A stretch of DNA of 64,000 nt from Gigaspora margarita (taxonomy: Eukaryota; Glomeromycota; Glomeromycetes; Diversisporales; Gigasporaceae), in the NCBI GenBank assembly GCA_009809945.1, contig WTPW01000067.1:678120-742119 (forward strand), given 5' to 3'. Under the pieces are notes generated by a model. It worked only from the letters and a program-made list of their open reading frames with translations, had not been told where the DNA came from and made no database searches. Positions 12,091 to 25,574 of this stretch are shown piece after piece; position 1 is the stretch's first letter, and each line of letters begins with the position of its first letter. Position numbers and translations under genes: made by a program.

Positions 12091-15000
12091 GATGAGTTTC
12101 ATGTATGTACATGATTCCTTAATTATGNGTATAGAAATCATGCACATTTTATTCTATCTAAATTTTNTATAGGAAAATTAAAGTTATATAATTTCAACCA
12201 GGTTGTGCATTGTCTGGNAGAATTAAGCAAAGTTTAGAAAAATTAGAAAATAAACAAATAAACATAAAAGAGCAAGATCAGAATAAAATTTGAGCATGTA
12301 TTCAATATTTTCTGAAGGGAAAAATATAAATTTAAAAATTTATTACATGCGATATCATGCATATTTTATATAATATATGTATTGATGCACATTATACCCA
12401 TGTAATTATAAAATATGCATTTTTTTTATCAGACAATAATTATTTATTGTGGTTTGCAAAATAATATACATTGTAAAAGTGATGGAAATCAGGTCTATAG
12501 CTAAAATCCACTAATTACACCTCTATCTAATCTAAACCAACCTTCTTTCATAGTGTAAGACTCTAGATCCTCAAATTGATAGGTGTGGTATATTTAGTCT
12601 GGATCTCGCTATGCTGTAGTTGAAGTAAGAAAAGTAGTCTTTGTATTTCTTTATAAATATTTCTTCTTTTATAGTTCTAATTCTATTTATTTATATAACT
12701 CTTCTTTTTTATTCTAGAATGCACAAGGTCAAGGGTTCAAAGGCAATCATTAAATTGATTAATGATTGTCATATAATTAAGAGTAAAATTGGGTAATTAA
12801 TTTAACAATTGCAGAAATTGATTGTTTGATAAATTAGATAACCAAAGAGTTAATCGATTTATTTTATAGAGTTAATCAATTTATTTTATATATAGCAAGT
12901 GATTAATTCAATCTTTCTTTAACTGGGCTATAAACTAAATAGAATTCAAAATATAGATTACAAAGTCACAACTAATAACATAATTTTAACTAAAATAATA
13001 AATATTTTATGGGTACAAGATAAATTCAATAAATGATTTATTATAACAATTTTGGGCTAAGAGAAACTTCTTAACATTTCTACTATTTGAAGGTTAGAAC
13101 TTTTGGTTTTTTCAAACTCAAACTCTTTATAAGTTAGTCTTTATTGAGGCAAAAGGGGATTATATACTTTTTTCCAATACATGAAATTTAGACCAACTCT
13201 ATTATCTCTATAGAATCATCTCTGACTCATAATGATTACAACACCTTTAGGCAAAAGTCATAAGTGGTTTTTTACAACTACTTACAAGAAGTAAGGTCCT
13301 CTTACCTCTATAGAAATCAATACAAAATCTATAGATAATCCTTCTATTTTGTAGTAACTTAAGCCTCATATCTAGGGACTANAAATTGGCCCATATATAT
13401 GATTTTGAAATTTTTTGAGAGTTGTAAAAATAGAATTTTACAATTAGTGCATATACCAAATATGATATGTAATTTAGTAATTAGTATTCTAAATCCATGT
13501 TTAGCAAACANGTTCTATCTGCACTTNACACAAGTCTACTTCCAGTAGCAGGTCTTTAAAGTCAAGTAAGTCTGGTGTCATAGAACAAGCCTACTGCATT
13601 GTCATAAAATAACTGGTATAAGCATTAATTCAAAAATTGTACCCCCTAAAATAACATATGTAACTTCAAAATAATACCTATACACATCCCAAAATAATGC
13701 ATACTCTATATTAATAAAATAAGTGCTCTGAAAGTAGATTTAGTACTAAGTAAAAATTTATATTTGTTTTCAAAATAATGCCCATGCATGTTCTCAAATA
13801 ACATGCATATACTTAAATTAACACACAGGTTTGTATTATTTTGCAATAATATGGTAAACCAAGCTACCTTACTCTAAAACCTACTATTAACAGCAGGCAA
13901 GTGTAAAATACAATAGAGCATATTTGCCAAAAGTGGGTTCATTATACTAATTATATATACTAATTTCAGGCACTAATTGTGGAAAACTATGTTAGTTCTA
14001 AAATCATATAAGCTACCTAATTCTAAACCTTACTTATACCTAAAACTATCCTGCTTTATGCAGTTGAAGTCAACTAATAATAGTATTACCCAATACAATT
14101 ATTACTATTTCTGAGAGAATATTCCATCTTTTTATAAAAAAAAATTTCATAAAATTTATACTAAAAAATCTAAAAAAGAGATCTTCTAATTTTTGTTTGC
14201 TTTTTGTTTTATTTAAATAAACCAAAAATATAATCAAAATTAGATATGTAGCATGGTGCTTTTTCACAAATTTTATACAAATCTTTTTTATAGTNTCTCA
14301 ATTTATATATTNATTGCACTNATATAACCTATACTGCTTATTNTTAATAAAAAATCATTTAATAATATATTATATTTGCCTCTATTAACTAAATGCGTCC
14401 AAATAGTAATATATCACATTGGGTGTTTGATATAATGTATAAATCAAAACTATATATAGTATAATATAAAAGTATTTTTGTATTATATGAACTTTGATGA
14501 CCTTTAATTAGATGTATAGTCTTTATTACCAAAAATTATAATTTCAATTTTTTAATAGACCAATATAAAGTTTCAATAAATGAAGTTACAGAACAAAATT
14601 TATATTTTAATTTTAAATTTTATAATANATATAAAATTATTNCAAGCAATCCAAATAGCAAACNCAAATTAAATAGGTTAGAAAAAATGTTATATTCCAT
14701 ATATATTGTAAAAATCAATTCTGTACCTCTGTAATATATATCAAAATTTCAAATAAAAAAAATGTAACTTGTGCATCTAAAAATATTTACCAATTTTTTT
14801 ATATCTAAAAGTACTTTTACATAATTTTATCAATTGAAAATCAATTATTAGAAAATAAAATATAACTATATATATTTTTGATTTACTTAGTATATTAAAT
14901 ATCCCAATATCACATGCATGCAGTTCCTTCAAATAAATCATAACAATACTTCTCATTATGCATATTTANTTATTTNATTTATTCATATTCATGTTAACAT

Positions 15001-15278
15001 GATCAATAAGTACAGTTTTAAAATATACTTAAAATTTGTTTTTTATTAAATTTTTTATAAATGTTAGTATTTCGACTCAAAACACCCAAAATAGATAGGT
15101 AACCCAGAGTCAATTATAACATCAGGTAGTTAGCCTATAAGAGTCATNTGCTAGCATGATCACCAATTTTGNCCCAATTGTAGTTCAAATAATAGATATT
15201 CATTGTCCTTTTTTCTCAATAAAAAACATAATTACATCCACNAATTATATAAGTTATGAGCATTTAATACAAGAATAG
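12091..15278. other. Long AT-rich gene-free stretch
   Basis: I find no credible coding region on either strand, only short chance frames. There are scattered single N bases. Locally, 13620-13850 repeats phrases about ATAATGCATA and could be a decayed repeat. No RNA gene recognised. Confidence 0.4.
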
Positions 15279-15684
15279 ATATGGTGCAAGAAGCCTATTC
15301 TCAACATATTTCAATTTTAAATTACCATAATTTTTTATACAAGAGGTTTTTTTAAAAAAACTGACCAGTAACTTTGTAGAGCAAAATTAGTTCTATAAGT
15401 TTGCCAAATATTTTTTTGAAAAACCTTTTCTATAAAAAGTTGATGTGTTTTAAAGATTACTATTGCTTTATATATAATTACTATGCGTTTCAATTTTAAT
15501 CAACTTTAAAGTGCTATAATTTTTTATAAAGGCAACATTTTAAAAATCTGACCAGTAACTTTGTTCATTATAATATGCTTTGCAAATTTGCCAAATANCT
15601 TTTAAAAATATTGTCTCTATAAAAAGTTGATGCATTTTAAAGTTATACTATTTTATTGTTGATTATAGGCTTCTTGTACCATAG
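15279..15684. mobile_element. Inverted-repeat element with internal direct duplication
   Basis: Left end ATGGTGCAAGAAGCCTATTC (15281) matches the reverse complement of the right end, ATGGTACAAGAAGCCTATAA (ending 15682). Inside are two direct copies of about 190 bp, each containing CTGACCAGTAACTTTGT (15361 and 15549) and CTATAAAAAGTTGATG (15431 and 15611). The target duplication is unclear. Confidence 0.6.
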
Positions 15685-16299
15685 GTAGAATTATACCTGT
15701 GTTCAAATTATCTGGGTAACTCAAGGTTAAATATCTCAACTCAGCAATAACCAATACTATTTGGTTTACCCAGATTTTAATTGATTTCATTTTAGTTCAT
15801 GAGTATGAATATAATAATGCACATTAGACTTTGGCTTACCTTAAGTTGCAGATAGAACAAACCATAATTTATAATTAAGCTATGGAGATTAAACTAACTC
15901 AAATTATTATTTTTTTAACTATATAACTTTTGAAATATATCACAATACTATGCTCTAATAGTATAGCTCAAGCCTGAGTTATGATTTTTAAGAGCTAAGC
16001 CAGGACATCTAAGCAGATAACTATTTACTACATATTTACATAATTATATTAATTTTAGTATTTAATTAATATCATATTTATAAATATTTGCATACAATTT
16101 TATTTAACTATACGATAATATACATTATATGCAAAAACTCAATTTAAGAATCAACTTCTTATTTATGACAAAAATGTTGGACTTTTACCAGCCCTTACCC
16201 TGTGCTCAATGGCACGGGTTCTTGCTAGTATTTTAAAAGTATTTTTATTTAATTAATTTAATTTGTATATAGTTTTTAAAAGTTAAGCAGTATTTTTAT
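15685..16299. other. AT-rich stretch, no gene seen
   Basis: No coding potential or recognisable RNA. It begins with a CTGGGTAACTC phrase that also occurs (in related form) near 15100, just before the preceding element, which may mark an older flanking repeat. Confidence 0.3.
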
Positions 16300-16847
16300 T
16301 TAATTGATGATCCGCCAGTCATCTGGTGCAAGATCATAGTGTAACGTGACGCAGATCACTATGTAAATTACATAAGCAGGAAATGCCAAGATTTTTTGAC
16401 AATCATCTATATAAAATTTTTTTCGTACTAAGTTAACAGCTAATGCCCACTAATTGAAAGTTGTAGAGCTCACTGAGACGCATCTAAAGGAGGTGAGATC
16501 GTCCAAATTGGACCAGTGGTTGCTGAGTTATCTTTAAAAAACGATTGGCCGACTATATAAAATTACTATGTAAACAATAGTTTGTTTACATAGTAATTTT
16601 ATATAGTCGGCCAATCGTTTTTTAAAGATATCTCAGCATCCAGTGGTCCAATTTGGACGATCTCACTCCTTTAGATGCGTCTCAGTGAGCTCTACAACTT
16701 TCAATTAGTGGGAATTAGCTGTTAACTTAGTACGAAAAAAAATTTTCCTTAGAGACACTCAGCATTTACACCCTATATGATAAACATGAGATCTGCATCA
16801 CGTTACACTATGATCTTGCACCAGATGACTGGCGGATCATCAATTAA
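16300..16847. mobile_element. 548-bp fold-back element, near-perfect hairpin
   Basis: The outer arms (from TTAATTGATGATCCGCCAGT at 16300 and its complement ending at 16847) match over more than 50 bp with one mismatch. The inner arms (about 16425-16570 and 16577-16735) also match almost base for base around the centre near 16573. Between the outer and inner arm blocks, about 70 nt on the left (16365-16430) do not pair with the matching part on the right. No coding capacity. The arms contain CCAAATTGGACCAGTGGTTGCTGAGTTATC, written here in two parts: CCAAATTGGACCAGTGG and TTGCTGAGTTATC, which resembles the ~195-bp hairpin family elsewhere. Confidence 0.8.
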
Positions 16848-17039
16848 TTAATTTTAATTTGTATATAATTTTTAAAACTACTATTTATATTTATTTAATT
16901 TGTATATTGTTTTAAAAGTATTATTCTTTAATTAATTTGAATATAATTTTAAATATACTATTATTTAATTTAATTAATTTGTAAATAGGTTTAAAAGTAT
17001 AATTATTTAATTTAATTTATATTTATAATTAATAAAAAT

Positions 17040-17375
17040 AATATATACCTTTAATCTAATAATCATAAGGCCTAAAGGTTAGGATTAGGGTTAGTTTTCA
17101 TTATGTTGAGTTTTGAGAGGGGTTTTAATATATATACCTTTAACCTAATAATCATAAGACCTAAAATAACTATTAGGCCTAAAGGTTAGAGTTAAAAGTC
17201 ATTCTTATTATATTGAGCTTTGGGTAGGGTTTCAATATATATACCTTTAAACTAATAATCATAAGGCCTCACTTAACTATAAGGCCTAATGGTTAGAGTT
17301 AGGGTCAGCTTTTATTATGTTGAGTTTTGAGGGGTTTTAATATATATAACTTTAATCTAATAATTATATTAAACA
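17040..17375 (+). repeat. Three tandem ~107-115-bp units
   Basis: Three direct units each contain ATATATACCTTTAA, CTAATAATCATAAG, GGCCTAA, a TAGGGTTAG-like stretch, then TTATGTTGAG and a TTGAGGGG-like end (starts near 17045, 17128 and 17237). No coding frame. Confidence 0.7.
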
Positions 17376-19474
17376 ATCATATAAAATATATAAACTAAAA
17401 TCTAATTAAATACAAAACTAAAATATAAAAAACAATTAAAAACTAAAATAAAGAAAAAAATTAAAACCTCTAGCCCACAGCAACACCTGAGCCCTTAGCC
17501 CTAGTCTATTATATCTAATGCACAATTCTCTATCACTAATTGAGCTTATATCATGCTTTTTTTATATATAATAGTAGTAAGGTCCCTTGAATTTTTGAGG
17601 TCCTTATGTAAAAAAATTCTTTAAAATCTTATCTTACCCTTCACCTCTCCCACCCACCCACTCTTGAAAAAAATTTCAACTCAGGCACTGCCTCTTAAAA
17701 TTTTTTCAAATTCTGACCAAATATAGTTAGTTAAATAGTGAGAACCTTTAAATTTTTGAGTCCTCATGTAAAAAAATTCTTTAAAAATCTATATTACTTT
17801 GAAAAAATTCCAACTCAGGTACTAATTCTTTAAATTTTTTCAAACTCTGACCAAAAATAGAAGTCAGATTTTTTGTTCATACAAAAATAGTAGCTTACAC
17901 AAAATTCAAGCTTTGATTGATCAGGTAAACAGGGATCGAGTCATTTGAACTAGGTTCAGGTGAACCAGATTGGGTTTATTTGAACTAGGAACAGGTTCAG
18001 ATTTTTTTAGGCTCTAATCAAAAATAAAGAACAGATTTTGTGTCTCATAAAAATGATCAGGTTATACTAAATTCAAATGCTACTAGGTCAGGTTCGCATC
18101 AGGTTCATTGAACCAAGATCAGGTTCATTTGAACCAAGATCAGGTTCAAGAACCAAGATCAGGTTCAAATAAACCTAAGTTGGGCTTACTTGAACCAAGA
18201 CCAGGTTCATGAACCAGAATCTGGACCAGATTGGGACCAAGATCAGGTTTATTTGACCCAAGACCAGCTATATTTAAAAAGAAAAAAAATAAAAATCTCG
18301 CCTCAGGACAACACCCGAGCTCTAATACTAGTCTACTACATCAAAGGTGCAATTGTTTATCACTAATTGAACTTATATCATGCTTTATATAATAGAGTGA
18401 GGGCCCTTGAATTTTTGTTAGGACCTCATATAAAAAAATTTTTTAAAAATGTTTATTTATTCTCCATTTTCCCACTCATCCACTCTTGAAAAAATTCAAA
18501 CATCGGCACTGATCCATAAAATTTTTTCAAATTCTGACCAAATATATTTAGTTAGATAGTGAGAACTCTTGAATTTTTGAGGTCCTCTTATAAAAAAATT
18601 CTTTAAAAATCTTATCTTACCCCATCCATCTACCCTTGAAAAATTTCAACTCAGGCACTGACCTTGAAATTTTTTCAAAGGTCAGATTTTGTGTTCACAT
18701 GAAAATGGTGGGTTATACAAAAATTCAAACTTTATCAGATCAGGTCAGTATCAGGTTCAGGAGTAGGTATTTGGACCAGAATCGGGTTCATATGAACCAA
18801 GTTTAGGTTCAGATTTTTTCAAACTCTAACCAAAATAGAGAATAGATTTCATGTTCCACAAAAATGATTAGGTTACATAAAATTCAAACTCCATCTGATC
18901 AGGTTCAGATTAGGTTCAATGAACAAAGATCAGGTTCATTTGAACCAATATTGGGTTCAAGAACCAAGATCAGGTTCAAGAACCAAGATTGGCTCAAATG
19001 AACCTAAGTTGGGCTCACTTGAACCAACCCAATCTGGACCTGATCATTTGGAGGTTGAATTTTTATGTAACCCAATCTGGTCCTGACCCTAGTTCTTGAA
19101 TCTGGCCAAGTTCAGGTTCATTTGAACCAAGACTGGGTTCAAGAACTAAGATTGGATTCAAGAACCAAGATCGGGTTCAAATGAATCTAAGTCAGGCTCA
19201 CTTGAACCAAGACCAGATTTAAGATCCAGGATCAGGTTCAAATGAACCTAAGTCAGGTTTATTTAACGCAAAATCGGCTATTTTTAAATATAAAAAAAAT
19301 AAAAAATCAACTTGTGACAATGCCCAAGCTCTAACACTAGTCAATATATTAAAATGCGATTCTCTGTCACTATTTGAGCTTATGTTATACTATTTTTTTT
19401 ATATGATTTGATAGTGCTAGTGAGGTCCATTAAATTTTTGAGGTTCTTACATAAAAAATTCTTTAAAATTCTTA

Positions 19475-21397
19475 GGGCCATGACAGATATTACGTAATAT
19501 TCATTTACTATGAGGGTACCCCTCCCCCCATGTAAGATGATTCTGATTGGTCAATTTTAAAAAATTTTATCAAAATTTTACTAATAGATTATAATTTTTA
19601 GCTCTAAATAAACTTGTATAGAATATGAATATATACTAAAATAATGTATTTTTTGGTGCTGAACAAGTTTACTTAGAGCTAAAAGTTATAATTCATTAGC
19701 ACAATTTTGCATAAAACAGGATTTTTTATATTTTTATTAATAAAAATATAGATAATTCAGCATTATGCACAATTTTACTAATGAATTGTAAATTTTGACT
19801 CTAAGTAAACTTGTGCAGCACCAAAAAATACATTATTTCAGTACACATTCTTTTAATGTTTTACAATTTCAAATAAAGATAGGCAAAATTGCATTTTTGA
19901 TGAAAATTTACTAATTTTACTCATCTTTATTCCTAAAATTAATAAAATCAAATAAATATATGCCAAAATAATATATTATTTAATGTTGTTCAATTTTACT
20001 AGAACTTAAAGTTATAATTTATTAGTAAAATTTTGCATAATGCTGAATTTTCTATATATTTGTTAATAAAAATATAGAAAATTCTGTATCATGTAAAATT
20101 TTCTAATTAATTATAACTTTAAGTTCTAAGAAAATTGTTCAGCACAAAATACTACATTATTTTAGCATATAATTATTTGATTTTTTTTTAATTTTAGAAA
20201 TTAAGATGAGTAAGATTAGTAAATTTTCATCAAAATGCAATTTTGCTCATCTTTAATTGAAATTGTAAAAACATTAAAAGAATATATACTGAAATAATAT
20301 ATTTTTGGTGCTAAACAAGTTTACTTAAAGTCAAAATTTATAATTCATTAGTAAAATTGTGCATAATGCTGAATTTTCTATATTTTTACTAATAAAAATA
20401 TAGAAAATTCTATATACGCAAAATTATACTAATAAATCATAACTTTTGACTCTAAGTAAACTTGTCCAGCACCAAAAAATACGTTATTTTAGTATATTTT
20501 TTATAGATTTTATTAATTTTCAATTAAAGATGAGCAATATTACATTTTTGATAAAAATTTATCATTTTACTCATCTTTATTTCTAAAATTAAAAAAAAAT
20601 AAATAATAATATGCCAATATAATGTATTTTTTGGTTCCAAATAAGTATACTTAGAGCTTAAAGTTATAATTCATTAGTAAAATTTTGCATAATGCTGAAT
20701 TTTCAATATTTTTATTAATAAAAATATAGAAAATTCAGCATCAAGCAAAATTTTACTAATAAAATATACATTTGACCACTAAAAAAAGTTTTTCAGTACT
20801 CAAAAATACATTATTTCAGTATATAATTATATTTTGAATAAGCTTATTTAATGCTAAAAATTATAATCTATTAGTATATATTATATTATATGGAAAAATG
20901 CATTTGTTGCACCCTGAAACACACCTTTTTTGTCACAGGTATATTTATAATTCAAAATTTTACTAAGATAACACCTACTGCACTTCTAACAAAAATGATC
21001 CTTTTGCAATTCTGTATCAATCTTGATTTTAACTCTAATTTAATCTTACTTTAATATTAATAAGGCTTTAAGGTGTTATAGGCTAGTGACGCATTGCAGA
21101 TAGTGATACAAATTGCTAAAAATTTTGCATCGATTAGTTGTCAACTTTTCAATTAATCAATTTTTATTCGATTTTTGTTCGATTTTTATTTGATTTTTAT
21201 TCGATTTTAATATAAGTTGCCAAAATTTTTCAATCGATTAGTTGACAACTTTTCGATTAGTTGCAACATTTCAATTTCACTAGTTACAGGTGTAACAAAT
21301 ACATTTTTCATATTATATATATAATTATATATATTATATATGTGTAACGTAAGACATTGCCACCCCCTACAATATTATGTAATATCTGTCATGGCCC
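19475..21397. mobile_element. 1.92-kb inverted-repeat element with hairpin array
   Basis: Ends begin GGGCCATGACAGATATTACG on the left and, reverse complemented, GGGCCATGACAGATATTACA on the right; the match runs about 27 bp with one mismatch. TTA flanks both sides (19472-19474 and 21398-21400), and sister satellite units show the site without the element. The body (19600-20870) is a tandem array of alternating inverted blocks with a period of about 320-340 bp, containing GTGCTGAACAAGTTTACTTA and its complement, and ATTTTTATTAATAAAAATAT hairpin centres. No transposase frame, so it must be mobilised in trans, if at all. Confidence 0.75.
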
Positions 21398-21715
21398 TTA
21401 CCTTACCCACCACCTCCCCATCCACCACACTCTTGAAAAAATTCTAACTCTGGCACTGCCTCTTGAAATTTTTTAAACTTTGTCCAAAAATAGAGATCAT
21501 TTTTTGTCTTCCTACAAAATTAATCGAGTCATACAAAAATTCAAACTCCAATGGATCAAGTTTGTATCAGGTCATTTGAACCAAAATCAGGTTAACTAGA
21601 ATCAAGTTCAAATAACTAAGATAGGGCTCAAATAAATCATAATCAGGTTCATTTGTACCAAACCTGTTCAAGAACCAAGATTGGGTTCAAATGAATGAAA
21701 ACTGGGTTCAAAACT

Positions 21716-21942
21716 GTCTGGCTGAAGCTGGAAATAGCCGAAGTTGGAAATTAGAGCTCTAGATTTAAAACTATAAGCCCTGCTAAAATCCAACTATACT
21801 CGTTTATTATAAACCCTAACCCTAAATTCTAATCTAACTATAAAAAAAAATCATACAAAATGCATTCCAAAATTTTTTGTAAATTTCATATTAAAATATA
21901 TAAAATTTTCAGCTTTAACTATTTCCAGCTTCAGCCATGACA
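21716..21942. mobile_element. MITE with telomere-like core, copy 1
   Basis: Begins CTGTCTGGCTGAAGCTGGAA and ends with the inverted counterpart TTCCAGCTTCAGCCATGACA. The core holds AACCCTAACCCTAAA (21804-21820). Same family as 62579-62787, which has better ends, and as the partial copy near 60228-60370. Confidence 0.65.
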
Positions 21943-22169
21943 AAAACTATGATTGGGTTCATTTGAACCAAGATCAGGTTCAAGAACCAAGATTGGGTCA
22001 AGAACCAAAATTGCATTCAAGAACCAAGATTGGGTTTATTTGAACCAAGACCGTGTTTAAGAACCAAGATCAGGTTCAAGAACCAAGATCAGGTTCACTA
22101 AAAAAAATTAATAATTGCTAGCCCACAGCAATACTGGGCCCCTAAAAATAGTTAATATATTATAGCCCA

Positions 22170-22307
22170 AGTTTGCATTACTATTTGAGATTATATCATT
22201 CTTTTTTTTTATTAATAATTTAATAGAGGTTTCTTGTGAAGCAGAGACCTCTATTTAAATTATTAAAAAAAAAGTATAATATAATCTCAAATAATAATGC
22301 AGAATCA
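22170..22307. repeat. 138-bp palindrome
   Basis: TTGCATTACTATTTGAGATT on the left is mirrored by AATCTCAAATAATAATGCAG on the right; the inner arms TTAATAGAGGTTTC and GAGACCTCTATTTAAA surround a short loop near 22238. It is a fold-back of the satellite unit start, arisen by local inverted duplication or from an element. Confidence 0.65.
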
Positions 22308-22450
22308 GGTTTTAATGTATTGTTGTTCTTTAAGTTTCTTATAAATTTCTTTTTTAAGAATTTTTTCTTTTTTTAAAATTCTTAAAAATTCTCATTCTCT
22401 ATCTTCCCCACCTGCTCACTCTTAAAAATTCATTATAATTTGTCTTTGAA

Positions 22451-23342
22451 GCTTCTCTTCAAAGGTGAGTTAAAAACACTTAAGAGATACTAAAACAGAG
22501 ATTATTTTTATACTCTGACTTAGTATCAATTTTACACCAACTCAGATTTCACACTCCTATCAAATCTGAGTAAATTCAAACTTCACATTTCAGAGTTTTC
22601 AAACTCCACCTACATGTTGAATTCACATGGCTTCAAAAATTTGACTTTTTGTAACAAAAGTTTAGTAACCCAACCTCTTACAGGTAGGTCTCAGGATCTG
22701 TATAACATTTTGCTAAAACATTACAATTTTTAAAATAAACCAAATTAAAAAATAATAAAAATAGAAAACAAATAAAAATAAATATGCTATGTGTAATATG
22801 GTGAAATCATCATAAACATTATAAACTCTGAAATTGGTATAACTTAGATTCATATAACAATCTGATTTTGCTTTAATACAGAATTTTGTTTTGAGTACTA
22901 AATTTAATTTTTTTATTTTTTATTTATTTAAAAAAAAACTGGTTTTATTAAAACAAATATTTTTTAAACTAACAAATTATTATTTAACAGATTATAATTA
23001 AGGTTTAAAACAATAAACAGTAGTTAATAAAATTTTAATTAAAATATTATAAATATAATATAATAACTTTTAAATAAACTAGGAAAATGGGAACCATTTA
23101 AGTCTGAAGGACAAATATAAAATACCACATCTGATCTAGCCAATAAGGATCAATTTTATTGTTTTGATTATTTTTTATATTACACCTGATCTAGCCAATC
23201 AGGATTCAGAATTTGTTAACACACAGACATCAGGATTACTATTGCTCCATCTGTAATGTCCTTCAGACAAAAATTTAAAAACAGATAAAACAAGTAAAAA
23301 ATTTATAATTAAAGATAAAAATATTAAAAATTTCAATTATTT
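22451..23342. other. AT-rich stretch, one weak inverted repeat
   Basis: No gene seen. Around 23098-23275 the phrase AAGTCTGAAGGACAAAT and its inverted counterpart GTCCTTCAGAC enclose about 150 bp with a repeated TCTGATCTAGCCAAT-like phrase; this may be a small MITE just upstream of Helitron copy B. Confidence 0.4.
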
Positions 23343-24172
23343 ATTTAATAAATATTTTTGTTTTATTTACAAATTAAATATTACAAATATTAATTATATT
23401 ATTTTTTAATTTTTTTTATAAGCTAGAAATGTTAAAAAGAGAAAGAAAAATTACCTATGCCTTAGCATATCATAGATGCTAATACTATACCTCCAAATGA
23501 AACCTAAGAAGATAAAAAAAAAGACTAAACAGAATGAACCAAGCTAAGGGCAGATATTATAAAGCCAAAGAAAAGTCTCAAGCAGCTGCTCAAAAATCTG
23601 ATCAAGGTCCTACTTCAAGAACAAGGTCTCAATTTGCAACAAATTTACTGTATCTTCTAGAACAAGAGCAAGATCAAAAAAAGCTTCTATATTGAGACAA
23701 TGGAGGTATAGAGAATTTATAATTGCTGAAAAGAAAGTTGAATTAAAAAGAAAACAAAGAGAAAGAATAAAAAAAAAATGCTAAAAAGAATCAAGAACAA
23801 TATAAACAATTTTTTAAAATAGAGCATTGTAGTTTAGATGAATATAAGGAAGAAATAGGTGAGGAGGGGGAAGAAGAGAATAAGATAATAGAAAAGGAGG
23901 AAGATGAGGAGGAGGATGTAATAAAGGAAAAGCATATATAGGGATAAATAAACATTATTTCTGGCCATTGTGAGGCTTTAAAATGGAGGCAGAAAAAACC
24001 AGAACTATGCTGTATGAATGCACAAACAAAATTAGCACCACTTTTACCACTACCAACAGCAATAAAAAAATAGCTTACAGATAAAGATTCTATATCTAAT
24101 AAACCATATATTGACCAAATAAGAGCATATAATCAAATAATTGCTTTTATATCAATTGGTACAAAATTAGAT

Positions 24173-25045
24173 ATGAATCTTGCAAATGCCACAGAAGGGA
24201 TTTATACATATAGAATTAGTGAAATATTATATCATAACATTAGTTCTTTTATGCCAAAAGAAGAAGAAAAACCAAAATTCTTCCAAATTTATTTTTATGA
24301 TTCTGATAATTTTGAAAATCAACTCAACAAAAGACATGAAATAATGCATAGTGAATTAAATTTCAATCTGTTGAAAGAAATTCAAGAAAAATTAGATTCT
24401 TTAAATCCTTTTGTAGAATTTTATAAAAATTCAAGGAATTATAAATAGAACATGAAAGCAAGTATTGTATATAACAATACATAATACTCATGAAAATGAT
24501 ATGAGACAATATAATGCACCAACAACTTCAGAAATACTGCAATATATTGTGATGAACCAACAATACAACATAGAGATATTATTATCAAAAGGTAATTTCA
24601 AAGAATATCTGAATTAAATAGTGCATATGATCCTTTACAATATCCTTTGCTATTTCCAAATGAAGAATATGGTTGGCATAAAGGAATACTAAAAAAAATG
24701 TTATATCAGAAGAAATTGTTGAATTAAAAAATATTACAGATGATAAAGAAGATGTATATGATAATGGTCATTAATAATAAAGATGATGATAATGATAATG
24801 ATAATAATTATGGACAAACTGCTGGATAAGTTTCTGACCAACTTTTTACAGATTTGGTAAGCTTAGCAAGTACAAGTGCAAGTGAAACATCAAGTACTAC
24901 TAAAGAGCCAGCAAGTACAACTATAACACTATTTGAAGAAGTTTGGAAAGAAAAGCTTGATAATTTAATGCAACAAGCTATTTACCAAGATATTTTACAA
25001 AATGTTCAAGACAACAAGAAGTTTAAAAAGAAGTCCAACAAGTAA
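24173..25045 (+). pseudogene. Helitron B N-terminal domain remnant
   Basis: Two open fragments, 24173-24448 (TYRISEILYHNISSFMPKEE) and 24854-25045, are joined by a frame-shifted stretch that still shows AYDPLQYPLLF and YGWHKG. Equivalent to 4322-5300 of copy A. Stops at about 24446 and 24773 and several one-base indels inactivate it. Confidence 0.7.
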
Positions 25046-25414
25046 AAGAAGTTCAACAAGAATAAGTTCCAATGATTCTTGAAGAATATGAACAATATGA
25101 ACCTCAAATAGGAGCATTTGTTAACAATTATACTATCTTACAAAGATATGCTAAAAGTCATACAGGTTTATCTCAAACATATGAAGATTCAACTCTTGGA
25201 TCTGGTAGTGAAAGTTTCATGAGTATTAGTGAAACAAGTGAAAAAAAATGATAAAGAATCTAAAAAAAAAGAAAAGTTCAAGTTGATAAAAAAGGAAAAG
25301 AAGTTGAATCTGAAAATAATTCTGATCAGAATAATAATGATAATACTGTTAAACCTCAAAAAAAGAAGTAAAAAGTTGATAAAGGAAAACAAAAAGAATT
25401 TATTGAACCTGAAA

Positions 25415-25446
<32 letters not shown>

Positions 25447-25574
25447 GATAGTAATGATAGTACTGTATTACTGTGAAATAACGATCATAGGTGTTATTTT
25501 GAAAATTGCATTCCCTAAAAATAGTATACTGGGTTTTGAAATAACGGCCATGCGCATCCTGAAATAGTGCACAC

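Larger units (their letters stand above)
17930..22100. repeat. Short palindromic words GAACCAAGATCAGGTTC
   Basis: Inside the satellite units, runs of TTGAACCAAGATCAGGTTCA and variants (AAGAACCAAGATTGGGTTCA) occur many times at 17930-18260, 18740-19270 and 21560-22090. GAACC and GGTTC alternate, so each word can pair with itself and with its neighbours. Tandem copies vary in number between units. Confidence 0.7.
17460..22450 (+). repeat. Higher-order satellite, four ~0.85-1.0-kb units, split by an element
   Basis: Four unit starts share a block of the type CCTGAGCTCTAACACTAGTC followed by a TCTATCACTAATTGAGCTTA-like block: about 17465, 18296, 19305 and 22122. Each unit continues with AAAAAAATTCTTTAAAA, a C-rich CCACCCACTCTTGAAAAAAT-like stretch, and then a variable run of AGGTTCAA/GAACCAAGATC words. 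The third unit is interrupted at 19475-21397. No genes. Confidence 0.7.

Noticed and set aside
16300..22400. CRISPR-like spacing of short palindromic repeats
   Set aside because: The words vary, spacers are not unique, the DNA is eukaryotic and no cas genes exist.
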